Assembly: GCA_023440865.1 (NCBI GenBank)
Contig: JAEXRM010000117.1
Coordinates: 20,889-84,888, forward strand
Origin: Bacillota bacterium
GTDB lineage: Bacteria > Bacillota > Clostridia > DSM-8532
Direction of reading: 5' to 3'
DNA: 64,000 bases
The notes beneath the pieces are model-generated. The model did not search any database. It was not told the DNA's origin and worked only from the letters and a program-made list of their open reading frames with translations. A program made the translations under genes and the position numbers. Shown piece after piece: positions 18,312 to 27,339 of the stretch. Positions within the stretch are counted from its first letter, which is position 1; each line of letters starts with the position of its first letter.

Positions 18312-18317
18312 TATAAT
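18312..18317 (+). promoter_or_regulatory. TATAAT -10 element before cdaA
   Basis: A perfect TATAAT in CCTGTATAATGG about 115 bases before cdaA. No clear -35 box is seen, so the promoter is tentative. Confidence 0.4.
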
Positions 18318-18430
18318 GGATGCACTGTGGACGTGCCGCGTGCATGCGTGCGCGTGCCGGGTTTGAGACTGCGCATGAATGGTGGTCATGCGGGGCATGA
18401 AGGATTATCACGCGGGCCGCGTTGTCCGGG

Positions 18431-19303
18431 ATGGGGAATATGCACGATCTGTTATTGCAGGCAGGAGAATTCTTGGGGCTGGACGGTCCTCTCGACATCA
18501 TCCGGATGCTCATCGACATCGGGCTGGTGTCCTTTCTTGTCTACAAGGGCATCCAGCTGGTCCGAGAAACGCGCGCGCTGCAGCTGGTCAAGGGCATCCT
18601 GTTCATCCTCATCGGTGCGAAGCTCGCACAGGTCTTCGGCATCGCCACCATGGCCTACCTGCTCGAGGGCATGCTGCAGCTGCTGGGCTTTGGATTGCTT
18701 GTCCTGTTCCAGCCCGAGCTGCGCCGGGCGCTTGAAAAAATCGGCAGCAGCGGCTTTCAGGATATGTTCGTCAACCGCACGAGTGACGACCTCATCCGCA
18801 CGACGACCGCCATCGAGGCGATTGTCCGTTCCTGTCAACGCCTTTCGTCCGAGTACATCGGCGCGCTGATTGTCATCGAGCGCGACACCAAGCTGGGCGA
18901 GATCGTCAATACCGGCACGCAGATGGACTCGCTGGTTTCCTCCGAGCTGCTCGAAAACCTGTTCACGCCCAAGAGTCCGCTGCATGACGGTGCCGTGGTC
19001 ATCCGCGACGCGCGCATCAAGGCGGCGGCCTGCTACCTGCCACTGACCGAGAACAGCGGCCTGTCGCGCGAGCTGGGCACCCGTCACCGCGCGGCGCTTG
19101 GCATCTCCGAGGTGTCGGACGCCATCGCGCTGGTCGTGTCGGAGGAATCGGGCAAGATTTCGTATGCGCACAACGGGGGACTGACACGCAATCTTACGCC
19201 GGACATGCTCCGCAAGGCGCTGAACCGCTTCCTGATCGATCGCGAACAGGAAAAGAAGCGGTTCAAGTTTCTCAAGGCCAGACAGAATGAACGGGCGGAC
19301 TGA
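18431..19303 (+). CDS. cdaA: Diadenylate cyclase CdaA
   Basis: A 290-residue membrane diadenylate cyclase that makes the second messenger c-di-AMP from two ATP. Three N-terminal transmembrane helices (about 20-95) precede the DAC (DisA_N) domain with the catalytic motifs LHDGAVVIRD and GTRHRAALG. The start is uncertain between ATG 18431 and ATG 18440, since neither has a strong ribosome site. cdaR follows directly, the classic pairing in Bacillota; glmM, the usual third gene, is absent and a flavoprotein takes its place. Confidence 0.95.
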   Translation: MGNMHDLLLQAGEFLGLDGPLDIIRMLIDIGLVSFLVYKGIQLVRETRALQLVKGILFILIGAKLAQVFGIATMAYLLEGMLQLLGFGLLVLFQPELRRALEKIGSSGFQDMFVNRTSDDLIRTTTAIEAIVRSCQRLSSEYIGALIVIERDTKLGEIVNTGTQMDSLVSSELLENLFTPKSPLHDGAVVIRDARIKAAACYLPLTENSGLSRELGTRHRAALGISEVSDAIALVVSEESGKISYAHNGGLTRNLTPDMLRKALNRFLIDREQEKKRFKFLKARQNERAD

Positions 19304-19354
19304 GCGGCAGAGGCACGCATGTCCGGCCATAACGGTTCCGAAAGGTGAGGCAAC

Positions 19355-20608
19355 GTGAACAAGCTCATTGACGGTCTCTTCGAACACAAGCTGCTGCTGC
19401 AGATCCTGTCCGTCCTGACGGCGATCCTGCTGTGGTTCATCGTGCTCGACATGAAGAACCCGATGACCACGCGCACGCTGGCTGTGCCGGTGACGAGCAA
19501 CCAGGAGGTGCTGGAGGAGCAGAACCTCCGCATCATCGGCACCGGAGCCCCCGCCACCGTCGACGTGACGGTCCGTGGCCGCCGCAACAAGGTCAATCTC
19601 ATCAATGCCAGCGAGTTTTCCGTGCAGCTCGATTACGAACAGATCAAGACTTCCGGCCAGGTGACCGTCAAGCTGGGAGAGCCCGTCTATACCGGAGCGA
19701 ACCATGTGCGGGTCATTTCCATGTCGCCATCCCAGTTTCCGCTCAAGCTCGAACGCATCACCGGCAGCACCTTTGAGATCGAAGTGCAGTGGGAAGGCGC
19801 GCTGCCCGAGGGCTACAAGGCCGTCAACGTGCAGGTCGACCCGAACACCATCGTGCTCGAGGACAAGGAGAGCCTGGTCAACCGCGTTGAACGTGTCGTC
19901 GTGAACATCGACGCGACCTCGCTGGACAAGACCAGCAATGTCACCCGGCGCGTACTGGTCCTGGATGCCAATGGCAAGGCCATCTCCCAGTTCGACGGGA
20001 AGAACTCCGTCAATGTCAGCTATGATCTGGTTCGCATGCTGCCCGTCAGCACACGGGCCATCGGCACGCCCGCGACCGACTGGTATCTGACCGGCTACAA
20101 GACCAATCCAGAGCAAGTCCAGGTGCTTGGCCGCCATCAGGCGCTGGGCGAGCTGACCTCCGTCCAGGCCGCGGAGATTGACATTTCGGGCAAGGAGGGG
20201 TCATTCACCACCGAGCTTTCGCTGAAGGTGCCGGAAGGATTCACGCTCTACGGCATCAAGCCGCTCGTCAAGGCGGAGGTGCAGATGGAGAAGCTTGTCG
20301 TGCGCGACCTCATCGTGCCGGCCGCCTCCATCACCGTTCTGAACCTCGATACCGCAACACGCGCCCTTTCTTTCATATCAACGGAATTCACGGTTCAAAT
20401 CAAGGGCAAGGCGGATGTGCTGGCCGTCATCACGCCCGAATCGCTCCTGTGCACGCTCGACGCTTCCGCCCTTCCGGACGGTGAGTCGCCGGTGGCGGTG
20501 CGCGTTGCCTTGCCCGATGGCGTTTCCCTGATGACGGAACCCAACGTGCAGATCAATGTCGCCCCGGCCGAAACGTCCCAGAATCCGCAGGAGAGCACGA
20601 CACCATGA
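19355..20608 (+). CDS. cdaR: CdaR, YbbR-domain regulator of CdaA
   Basis: A 417-residue protein with one N-terminal membrane anchor (about 10-30: LLQILSVLTAILLWFIVLDM) and an extracytoplasmic part of several YbbR repeats. CdaR binds and modulates the membrane cyclase CdaA. The start is GTG 19355 with AAAGGTGAGG before it. The stop overlaps the next start (ATGA at 20605), giving translational coupling to the COG2509 flavoprotein. Confidence 0.92.
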   Translation: MNKLIDGLFEHKLLLQILSVLTAILLWFIVLDMKNPMTTRTLAVPVTSNQEVLEEQNLRIIGTGAPATVDVTVRGRRNKVNLINASEFSVQLDYEQIKTSGQVTVKLGEPVYTGANHVRVISMSPSQFPLKLERITGSTFEIEVQWEGALPEGYKAVNVQVDPNTIVLEDKESLVNRVERVVVNIDATSLDKTSNVTRRVLVLDANGKAISQFDGKNSVNVSYDLVRMLPVSTRAIGTPATDWYLTGYKTNPEQVQVLGRHQALGELTSVQAAEIDISGKEGSFTTELSLKVPEGFTLYGIKPLVKAEVQMEKLVVRDLIVPAASITVLNLDTATRALSFISTEFTVQIKGKADVLAVITPESLLCTLDASALPDGESPVAVRVALPDGVSLMTEPNVQINVAPAETSQNPQESTTP

Positions 20609-22242
20609 GCATGGCGCAAACCGGCGGGCTGCCGGCGTGGATTCTTCGCGACATCACCATTCCGTTGGAAGCGCTCACCCCCGACACGGAATGGCCGCTG
20701 CTTCGCCGTTTCGCCGCAAAACGGCTTGGCGTGCCACCGGACGCGGTCGCCAGTTTGTCGGTCGTAAGGGAATCGCTGGATGCCAGACGCAAGGACGCCA
20801 TGACGATCGTCTACACGCTGTGCGTGGAGGCGGCGGCCAATCCTTCGCCGCGCAGCGGCGCACAGCGGCTTGCCGCATCGCCGGCCCCAGTGGCGCGGGT
20901 GGCGGCGCCGCCTGTCGGGAAGCCGGCAGGCCGGCAGCGGCCCGTCGTCATCGGTGCCGGTCCCTGCGGTTTGTTTTGCGCGCTCGCGCTGGCACAGGCG
21001 GGTTTGCCGCCCGTACTTGTCGAGCGGGGTCAGCCCGTCGAACGCCGCCGCGAGGATGTCAACGCCTACTGGCAGGGTGGACCGCTCAATCCGGAATCGA
21101 ATGTCCAGTTCGGCGAGGGCGGTGCGGGCACGTTTTCGGACGGCAAGCTCACCACTCGCATCCATGATCCACGCTGCAACCGTGTGCTCGACACGATGGC
21201 CGAGCTGGGGGCTCCCCCTGACATCCGCTGGCGCGTCAAGCCGCATGTGGGGACAGACCTGCTGGTTCCCCTGATGATGCGGCTGCGCCAGCGGCTGCTG
21301 TCGCTGGGTACGGAAATCCGATTCGGCACGCGCGTCGACGGGCTTCGCACAAGCAACGGCCAGGTGTGCGGCGTCCGACTCTCGGACGGATCGGAGATCG
21401 ACGCGTCCTCCGTGGTGCTCGCCATCGGCCACAGTGCACGCGACACCTTCACGTGGCTGCACGACATGGGCCTTGCGATGGAGCCGAAGCCGTTCTCGGT
21501 CGGCGTGCGCATCGAGCATCGGCAGGACATGGTCAACCACGCGCAGTACGGCGGCCGGAGCCACTACAAACTCGGCGCGGCCGAATACGCGCTATCCGAA
21601 CGCTTCGGGGACCGGGCCGCCTACACGTTCTGCATGTGCCCCGGCGGAACGGTCGTCGCCGCGGCGTCGGAGTCCGGCACAATCGTCACCAACGGCATGA
21701 GCGACCGGGCCCGCGACGGCGTGAATGCAAACAGTGCATTTGTCGTTTCGGTCGATGCGCACGACTATGGCTCGCATCCGCTTGACGGCATGGCATTCCA
21801 GCGCCGTCTCGAACAGGCTGCGTACCGGCTGGGGGGGGCATCCGGCGCCGCGCCGGTGCAGCGGTTGGGTGATTTCCTGGCCGGAACCGCGACAACGGCA
21901 TATGGCGCAGTCCGCCCCACCTACACCGGCGAGGTGCGGCCTGCGCGGCTCGACGAGGCCCTGCCCTCCTTTGTCACATCCCGCATGCGTGATGCGGTGG
22001 CGCCCTTCGACCGCCGATTGCGCGGTTTCGCCGATGCGGACGCCATGTTGACGGGCTTCGAAACCCGCACCTCGTCGCCGTTGCGGCTGACCCGGGGGGA
22101 GAGTCTCGAGGCGTCCGGTTTGCGGGGTCTATATCCGGCCGGCGAAGGGGCGGGATATGCCGGCGGCATCATGAGCGCCGCCGTCGACGGGCTGCGCGTT
22201 GCGGAGGCCGTGCTGGCCGCCGCATGCGCGGCGGAAGGGTGA
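20605..22242 (+). CDS. FAD-dependent dehydrogenase of the COG2509 type
   Basis: A 545-residue flavoprotein. After an N-terminal domain of about 100 residues an FAD-binding Rossmann motif appears (VVIGAGPCGLFCALALAQAG, about residues 113-132), with GEGGAGTFSDGKLTTR typical of this uncharacterised family and a closing GLYPAGEGAGYAGGIMSAA. Its N-terminal part resembles the ACT/ferredoxin-like domain often fused in this family. The reaction is unknown. It overlaps cdaR by the ATGA junction and is followed 7 bases later by the PhoR-type kinase, so it sits inside a cdaA-cdaR-flavoprotein-kinase operon. Confidence 0.85.
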   Translation: MSMAQTGGLPAWILRDITIPLEALTPDTEWPLLRRFAAKRLGVPPDAVASLSVVRESLDARRKDAMTIVYTLCVEAAANPSPRSGAQRLAASPAPVARVAAPPVGKPAGRQRPVVIGAGPCGLFCALALAQAGLPPVLVERGQPVERRREDVNAYWQGGPLNPESNVQFGEGGAGTFSDGKLTTRIHDPRCNRVLDTMAELGAPPDIRWRVKPHVGTDLLVPLMMRLRQRLLSLGTEIRFGTRVDGLRTSNGQVCGVRLSDGSEIDASSVVLAIGHSARDTFTWLHDMGLAMEPKPFSVGVRIEHRQDMVNHAQYGGRSHYKLGAAEYALSERFGDRAAYTFCMCPGGTVVAAASESGTIVTNGMSDRARDGVNANSAFVVSVDAHDYGSHPLDGMAFQRRLEQAAYRLGGASGAAPVQRLGDFLAGTATTAYGAVRPTYTGEVRPARLDEALPSFVTSRMRDAVAPFDRRLRGFADADAMLTGFETRTSSPLRLTRGESLEASGLRGLYPAGEGAGYAGGIMSAAVDGLRVAEAVLAAACAAEG

Positions 22243-22249
22243 AGGGTGC

Positions 22250-24022
22250 ATGCGCAGACGGTTGACCCTGATCTATCTGGCGCTGGTGTTCGTCGTGACG
22301 ACGGCACTTTCGCTGTCCGCCTACCACTTCACGATGAACCTGTATCGGCAAGGGGTGCAGGAACGACTGCTCGATGGCGCCGTCCTGATTGGCGATTCGA
22401 TATTCAGGAGCGGATTTGAAACAACCCCCGGTTCCATGGACGCGGCCGCGGCGCGGTATGCGGCCCTCATGGCGCTCGAGGCCGACGGCGACGGCAGCGG
22501 CGTCCGGGTGACGCTGATCCGCAGGGATGGCGTCGTGATCGGGGATTCCAAGGCCGATTCGCGCAGCATGGAAAACCACGCCGGTCGCCCCGAGGTGCTT
22601 GCCGCCATCGCCAACGGTGTCGGCAGCGATGAACGGGCCTCGTCGACGGTCGGGACGTCATTTCTGTATCATGCGCGGTTTTTCCCGGAGCAGGGCATCG
22701 TCATCCGCCTGGCGATTCCGCTGGCGGCCACGCGTGCCATTCTGGGCGGCATCGCGCGCACCTCGCTGCTGGCGATGCTGGTCAGTCTGCTGTCCACCTG
22801 GCTGCTCGCCCGGATCTTCTCCCAATATGTCACCCGGCCTGTCGTGCGGCTGACCCGGCAGATGTCCAGCCTCACGGAAAGCGACTTCAACAACCGGCTG
22901 CAGCTGCCGGATGATCGCGAACTCGGTGCGTTGACGCAGAATGTCAATGTGATGGCCGAACGGCTCGAACAATCGATCGCCGCACTGGGAGACCGCAACG
23001 CGAAGGTGGACACCATCATCCGAAGCCTGCAGAACGGTTTGGTGGCCGTTGACCGGAACGCGCGCCTGATCATGGTCAATCCGGTGATGTTCGGGATGTT
23101 CGGTCTGCAGGTGCGGAACGATGTGCTGGGACGCCCGATTGTGGAGGTATTCCGCAACCGGCAGCTGCTGGAGATGATGGAGACCGCCATCAGGGAAAAC
23201 CGTGCGGAGAAAAGGGAAATCAACACCTACGAAGGCGGCAAGCGCATCCTCGAGGTGAGCGCCTGTCCCATCCAGCCGATGGACGACGCATCGGAGAACA
23301 TCGGCGCGCTTGCCCATGTCGCGGATGTGACCGGCGTGCGAAAGCTGGAGGATATGCGGTCGCAGTTCGTGGCCAACGTCACCCACGAGCTCAAGACACC
23401 GCTGACCTCCATTCGCGGCTTCGTCGAGACGCTCCGTTCCGGCGCACTCGAGGATGCCGCAGTCGCATCCCGGTTCCTGGACATCATCGATATCGAGGCC
23501 GACCGTCTGTCCATGCTCATCGACGACACGCTTTCCCTGTCCGAGATCGAGGTCATGAAACAGGATACCGCGCTCATCGAGTTCCCGCTGGCCCCTTTGG
23601 CGGAAGAAGTGGCGCACATGCTTGCCGCCGCGGCAGAAGACCGTGGCGTCACCCTGGCGGTCGAGGTGCGGGCCGATTTCATCCTGCGCGCCAACCGCAA
23701 CCGCATCAAGCAACTGCTGATCAACCTGATGGACAACGCCATCAAGTACAACCGCGAAGGCGGATCCGTCACGGTACGGGCCCGCCGGCGCGAGGACGGG
23801 CGTGCGGAGATTCAGGTGGCGGATACCGGCATCGGCATTCCGGAGGAATACAGGGAGCGCATCTTCGAGCGTTTCTACCGCGTCGATCGGGGGCGGACCC
23901 GCTCCACGGGCGGTACGGGCCTGGGGCTGTCCATTGTCAAGCACATCGCCCAGCTGTATGGCGGCAGTGTGCTGCTCGAGAGTGAAACCGGTGTCGGAAG
24001 CACCTTCACCGTCATCCTGTAG
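22250..24022 (+). CDS. phoR: Sensor histidine kinase, probable PhoR
   Basis: A 590-residue membrane kinase with the PhoR layout: an N-terminal helix (about 5-25), an extracytoplasmic loop, a second helix (about 165-185), HAMP, PAS (about 255-360), HisKA with phospho-acceptor His379 in NVTHELKTPLTSIRGF, and a HATPase domain (NLMDNAIKYN, GTGLGLSIVKHIAQLYGG). ATG 22250 is chosen for GAAGGGTG upstream. No regulator is adjacent; the PhoP-type regulator at 17500 is the only candidate in the window. The name PhoR rests on domain order and distance, so another partner is possible. Confidence 0.8.
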   Translation: MRRRLTLIYLALVFVVTTALSLSAYHFTMNLYRQGVQERLLDGAVLIGDSIFRSGFETTPGSMDAAAARYAALMALEADGDGSGVRVTLIRRDGVVIGDSKADSRSMENHAGRPEVLAAIANGVGSDERASSTVGTSFLYHARFFPEQGIVIRLAIPLAATRAILGGIARTSLLAMLVSLLSTWLLARIFSQYVTRPVVRLTRQMSSLTESDFNNRLQLPDDRELGALTQNVNVMAERLEQSIAALGDRNAKVDTIIRSLQNGLVAVDRNARLIMVNPVMFGMFGLQVRNDVLGRPIVEVFRNRQLLEMMETAIRENRAEKREINTYEGGKRILEVSACPIQPMDDASENIGALAHVADVTGVRKLEDMRSQFVANVTHELKTPLTSIRGFVETLRSGALEDAAVASRFLDIIDIEADRLSMLIDDTLSLSEIEVMKQDTALIEFPLAPLAEEVAHMLAAAAEDRGVTLAVEVRADFILRANRNRIKQLLINLMDNAIKYNREGGSVTVRARRREDGRAEIQVADTGIGIPEEYRERIFERFYRVDRGRTRSTGGTGLGLSIVKHIAQLYGGSVLLESETGVGSTFTVIL

Positions 24023-24090
24023 ACGCCGGCCGCGTGTGGTTCGGCATGACAAGGCACAACGGCGGTGACGCCATGTGCGGAGGAGGAGAC

Positions 24091-25401
24091 ATGGGCATTC
24101 TGTTTGAACAGGCCACCATTGTAACGGGAGCGGGCGGCAGTGTCATGACCGGGGGGCATCTGCTCGTCGTGGATGGCCGCATCGCGGCTGTCGGTGCGGG
24201 GGATTTCACCGCCGATGAGCCGGCCGGCACGGTCCACGAGCGCATCGACGCGACCGGCTGCCTGCTGCTGCCGGCCTTCTTCAACACCCATACGCATGCG
24301 CCGATGACTCTGCTGCGCAATTATGCGGACGACATGGACCTGCAGACCTGGCTGTTCACGAAGATTTTCCCGGCGGAGGACCGCCTCGACGGGGACGATA
24401 TCGCCGCCGGCACGCAGCTTGCGATGATGGAGATGCTGGCAGGCGGAACCGCCGGTTTCACTGACATGTACTACTTCTGCGACCGCATGGCGGAAGCGGT
24501 CAGCGAGGCCGGCATGCGGACCCTGCTCACCCGCGGGCTGATGAACGGGGCGGAGGCCGGGCCGTTCGACCAGGATGTGCGGCTCGCCGAAAACCGGGCG
24601 CTGTTCAAGCAGTGGCATGGTGCCGGCGAAGGGCGCATCCGGATCGGGTTCGGGCCGCATGCCGTATACACATGCTCGCCCGCTTACCTGTCCGCTGCCG
24701 CGGAGGAGGCGGACAGGCTTGGCGCGACGATCCACGTTCACCTCGATGAAACCCGGCGCGAGCACGAGGAATGCCTTGCGCGGCACGGGAAAACCCCGAC
24801 GGAACTGTGCGATGCGGCGGGCCTGTTCCATCGGCCGGCCGTTGCGGCCCACTGCGTGCATGTGACGGAGTCGGACCTTGAGCTGCTGGCGGAACGGCAG
24901 GTGACGATCGCCCACAATCCGCGCAGCAACCTCAAACTGGCCAGCGGCATCGCGCCGGTCGCGCAGGCGCGGCAAAAGGGCATCCGGGTTGCGCTGGGAA
25001 CCGACGGCGCCTCGAGCAACAACACGCTGGACCTGTGGGGCGAGATGGGGCTTGCGGCCCTCCTGCACAAAGGGGCCACATACGACCCGCTCGCGGTGGC
25101 TGCGGGGGATGCGCTGTACATGGCGACGCGTGCAGGCGCCGAGGCGATGGGCTTCGGACAGTCCGGCCTGCTGGCGGCCGGCATGGATGCCGACCTCGTG
25201 ATGGCCGACATGAGGGGGCCTCACTGGCAGCCCCTGCACAATCCCCTTTCCGCACTCGTCTATTCCGGGCGGGCGTCGGATGTGCGCCTGACGATGGTGG
25301 CGGGACGCATCCTGTTTCGTGACGGCGCATACACCACCATCGATGCGGAGCGCGTGCGGCATGACGTGGCGCGGACCATGGGCAGGGTCTTCGGCGGATG
25401 A
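24091..25401 (+). CDS. mtaD: 5'-methylthioadenosine/S-adenosylhomocysteine deaminase
   Basis: A 436-residue amidohydrolase of the MTA/SAH deaminase (Atz/Trz-like) group, which deaminates adenosine derivatives such as S-adenosylhomocysteine to the inosyl form. Metal ligands are visible: NTHTHAPMTLLRN (HxH), VHLDETRREHEEC, AHCVHVTESD and GTDGASSNNTLDLW. ATG 24091 follows GGAGGAGGAG. It lies about 70 bases after the kinase and converges on rqcH. The nucleoside specificity is inferred from the family. Confidence 0.88.
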   Translation: MGILFEQATIVTGAGGSVMTGGHLLVVDGRIAAVGAGDFTADEPAGTVHERIDATGCLLLPAFFNTHTHAPMTLLRNYADDMDLQTWLFTKIFPAEDRLDGDDIAAGTQLAMMEMLAGGTAGFTDMYYFCDRMAEAVSEAGMRTLLTRGLMNGAEAGPFDQDVRLAENRALFKQWHGAGEGRIRIGFGPHAVYTCSPAYLSAAAEEADRLGATIHVHLDETRREHEECLARHGKTPTELCDAAGLFHRPAVAAHCVHVTESDLELLAERQVTIAHNPRSNLKLASGIAPVAQARQKGIRVALGTDGASSNNTLDLWGEMGLAALLHKGATYDPLAVAAGDALYMATRAGAEAMGFGQSGLLAAGMDADLVMADMRGPHWQPLHNPLSALVYSGRASDVRLTMVAGRILFRDGAYTTIDAERVRHDVARTMGRVFGG

Positions 25402-25512
25402 ATGCTGTCGCACCCCTGCGGTGCCATCCGCATCGCACCTTCGTTCAAGCGTGCACGGCAGCGCGTGAAGCTGTCACCTTCATGGCGTTTCCACATGTCA
25501 AGGGCTGTGCGA

Positions 25513-27321
25513 TCACGCGTCTGCCTTTGGTTCCCGCGGCACGACGTTCGCCGTGCGGTAGTTCACGTAGATGACCATGCCCGGTTTGCCGCCCGCCGGT
25601 TTGCGGACATTGCGCACCGCGGTGTAGTCCACCTCCGCCTTGGTAGCCTGACGCGCCTTGGAAAACCAGGCCGCATAGGCGGCGGCCTCCTCGACGGTCG
25701 CATCCGGAACCGGTTTTCCGGCAGTCCGGATCACGACGTGCGAACCCGAGAAGTGCTTGATGTGGAACCACAGGTCTTCGGCCCGGGCCAGCTTGAGCGT
25801 CAGACGGTCGTTTTGGCGGTTGTTGCGGCCGATGAAGATCTCGAAGCCATCCTGTGACAGGATGCGCAGGGGTTCGGCCGGCGGCGGGCTGCCGGCTGTT
25901 CCGGCGGACTTGGGCCGATTCGCTCCGCCCTTGACCTTCCCCCCTTTTCCGCCTTTCCCGTTCTTCACCGCAGGCGGTTTGAGGTAACCGGAGGCGATCA
26001 TTTCGTCACGGATTTCCTGGAAATCGGACGGAAGCGTTGCGTTCTCGATGGCGTACAGCAGGCTCTCGAGATAGGCAGCCTCCCCGTTGAGCCCCTCAAA
26101 CTGGCTTTCCGCATACCGGCAGGCCGCCTTGGCCTTCTGGTACCGCCGGAAATAACGCTGGGCGTTCCGTTGCGGGGACAGCGACGGGTCAAGCGGGATG
26201 ACCGCCATTTCTCCGGTCTCGGCATACCAGTCGAGCACGGTGGCCGACGCCATGCCTTCGGAGAGAGCGTGGATGTTCGAGGTCAGCAGCTCTCCGTACC
26301 GCATCCACCGCTCATAACCGGCATGCTCGTCGAGCGTCGCCTGTTGGACGGCCAGGCGCCTGTGAACCTTCTCCAGGTTGCCCGAGACGGTTTTCGCAAG
26401 CTCCGCCCGGCGGGTCGCAAGCCGAGCCGAACGGTCGCGCTCGCCGTAATAGGCATCCATGGCGGCGCCGAGCGTTGCTTGCGCTGTCGGTGCACCGGAT
26501 TCGGTCAGCGGCCATGCGTGGTAGTCCGCCGTACGGCCGGTGAAGGGGTCGGATACGGTGCAGGGGGCGAAATCGCCCCGCTCCAGGCGGGCGGCATATG
26601 CCGCCAGCTGGCCGGACAGCAGTTCGAGCTCTGCCGCGCCGAGCGACGAGGCAGCCCGGTCACCGTCGATCCGCGCCTGATGGCAGATTTCGCGGCACAG
26701 CACGGGGGAGAAGCCGCGCAGGCGGTCAAGCAGCACGCCGCTGAGTTTCTTGCCCGATTCGGCCGCTGTCCGGACAACCTGCGCCGGCGTGTCGGGGCGC
26801 GAGGGATCGAGCTTGTCCTGGGCGGGAGGCAGGCAGTAGGGCCTCGCCGGCAGGATCTCGCGCACCCGGCTGATGTCCTCGTCCACGTGGCGTGCGGCAT
26901 CGAGGATGATGTCGTCGCGGTTGAGCAGGATGATGTTGCTGTGCCTGCCCATGACCTCGACCACCAGCTTCTTGAGGCTGCGGTCGCCCAGTTCGTCCTC
27001 TGTTTCGATTTCGATGATCAGGATGCGCTCGAAGCCGGGGCAGGCGATGCGCCGGATGATGCCGCCGGAGATGTGCTTGCGCAGCAGCATGCAGAACATG
27101 GGCGGGGCGGCCGGATTCTCCGGCGCCTCCTGCTGCGTCAGCTGCAGGCGCGCGTCCGCGCCGCCGCAGCAGGCCAGCAGCCGGTGGTTCCCGCCGCCGG
27201 CCCGCACGCCGATCAGCACGGTTTCGCGGGTGGGCATCGTGATCTTGCCGATGCGCCCCCCGGCGAGGGTGTTGTTGAGTTCCAGCGCCGCAGCGTGTGC
27301 GACGATTCCATCGAATGGCAT
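25513..27321 (-). CDS. rqcH: RqcH (NFACT-family ribosome quality control factor)
   Basis: A 602-residue NFACT protein (older names: fibronectin-binding protein, Rqc2 homolog). In Bacillota RqcH binds obstructed large ribosomal subunits and adds alanine tails to stalled chains. NFACT-N is seen with MPFDGIVAHAAALELNNTLA and PPMFCMLLRKHI, followed by helix-hairpin-helix and coiled-coil regions and a C-terminal NFACT-R domain with DLWFHIKHFSGSHVVIR. A Lys/Gly-rich flexible segment (KNGKGGKGGKVKGG) lies before NFACT-R. It is followed on the same strand by no gene and preceded by the chemoreceptor. Confidence 0.93.
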   Translation of the reverse strand: MPFDGIVAHAAALELNNTLAGGRIGKITMPTRETVLIGVRAGGGNHRLLACCGGADARLQLTQQEAPENPAAPPMFCMLLRKHISGGIIRRIACPGFERILIIEIETEDELGDRSLKKLVVEVMGRHSNIILLNRDDIILDAARHVDEDISRVREILPARPYCLPPAQDKLDPSRPDTPAQVVRTAAESGKKLSGVLLDRLRGFSPVLCREICHQARIDGDRAASSLGAAELELLSGQLAAYAARLERGDFAPCTVSDPFTGRTADYHAWPLTESGAPTAQATLGAAMDAYYGERDRSARLATRRAELAKTVSGNLEKVHRRLAVQQATLDEHAGYERWMRYGELLTSNIHALSEGMASATVLDWYAETGEMAVIPLDPSLSPQRNAQRYFRRYQKAKAACRYAESQFEGLNGEAAYLESLLYAIENATLPSDFQEIRDEMIASGYLKPPAVKNGKGGKGGKVKGGANRPKSAGTAGSPPPAEPLRILSQDGFEIFIGRNNRQNDRLTLKLARAEDLWFHIKHFSGSHVVIRTAGKPVPDATVEEAAAYAAWFSKARQATKAEVDYTAVRNVRKPAGGKPGMVIYVNYRTANVVPREPKADA

Positions 27322-27339
27322 GATGGTCCCGCTTTCCTG

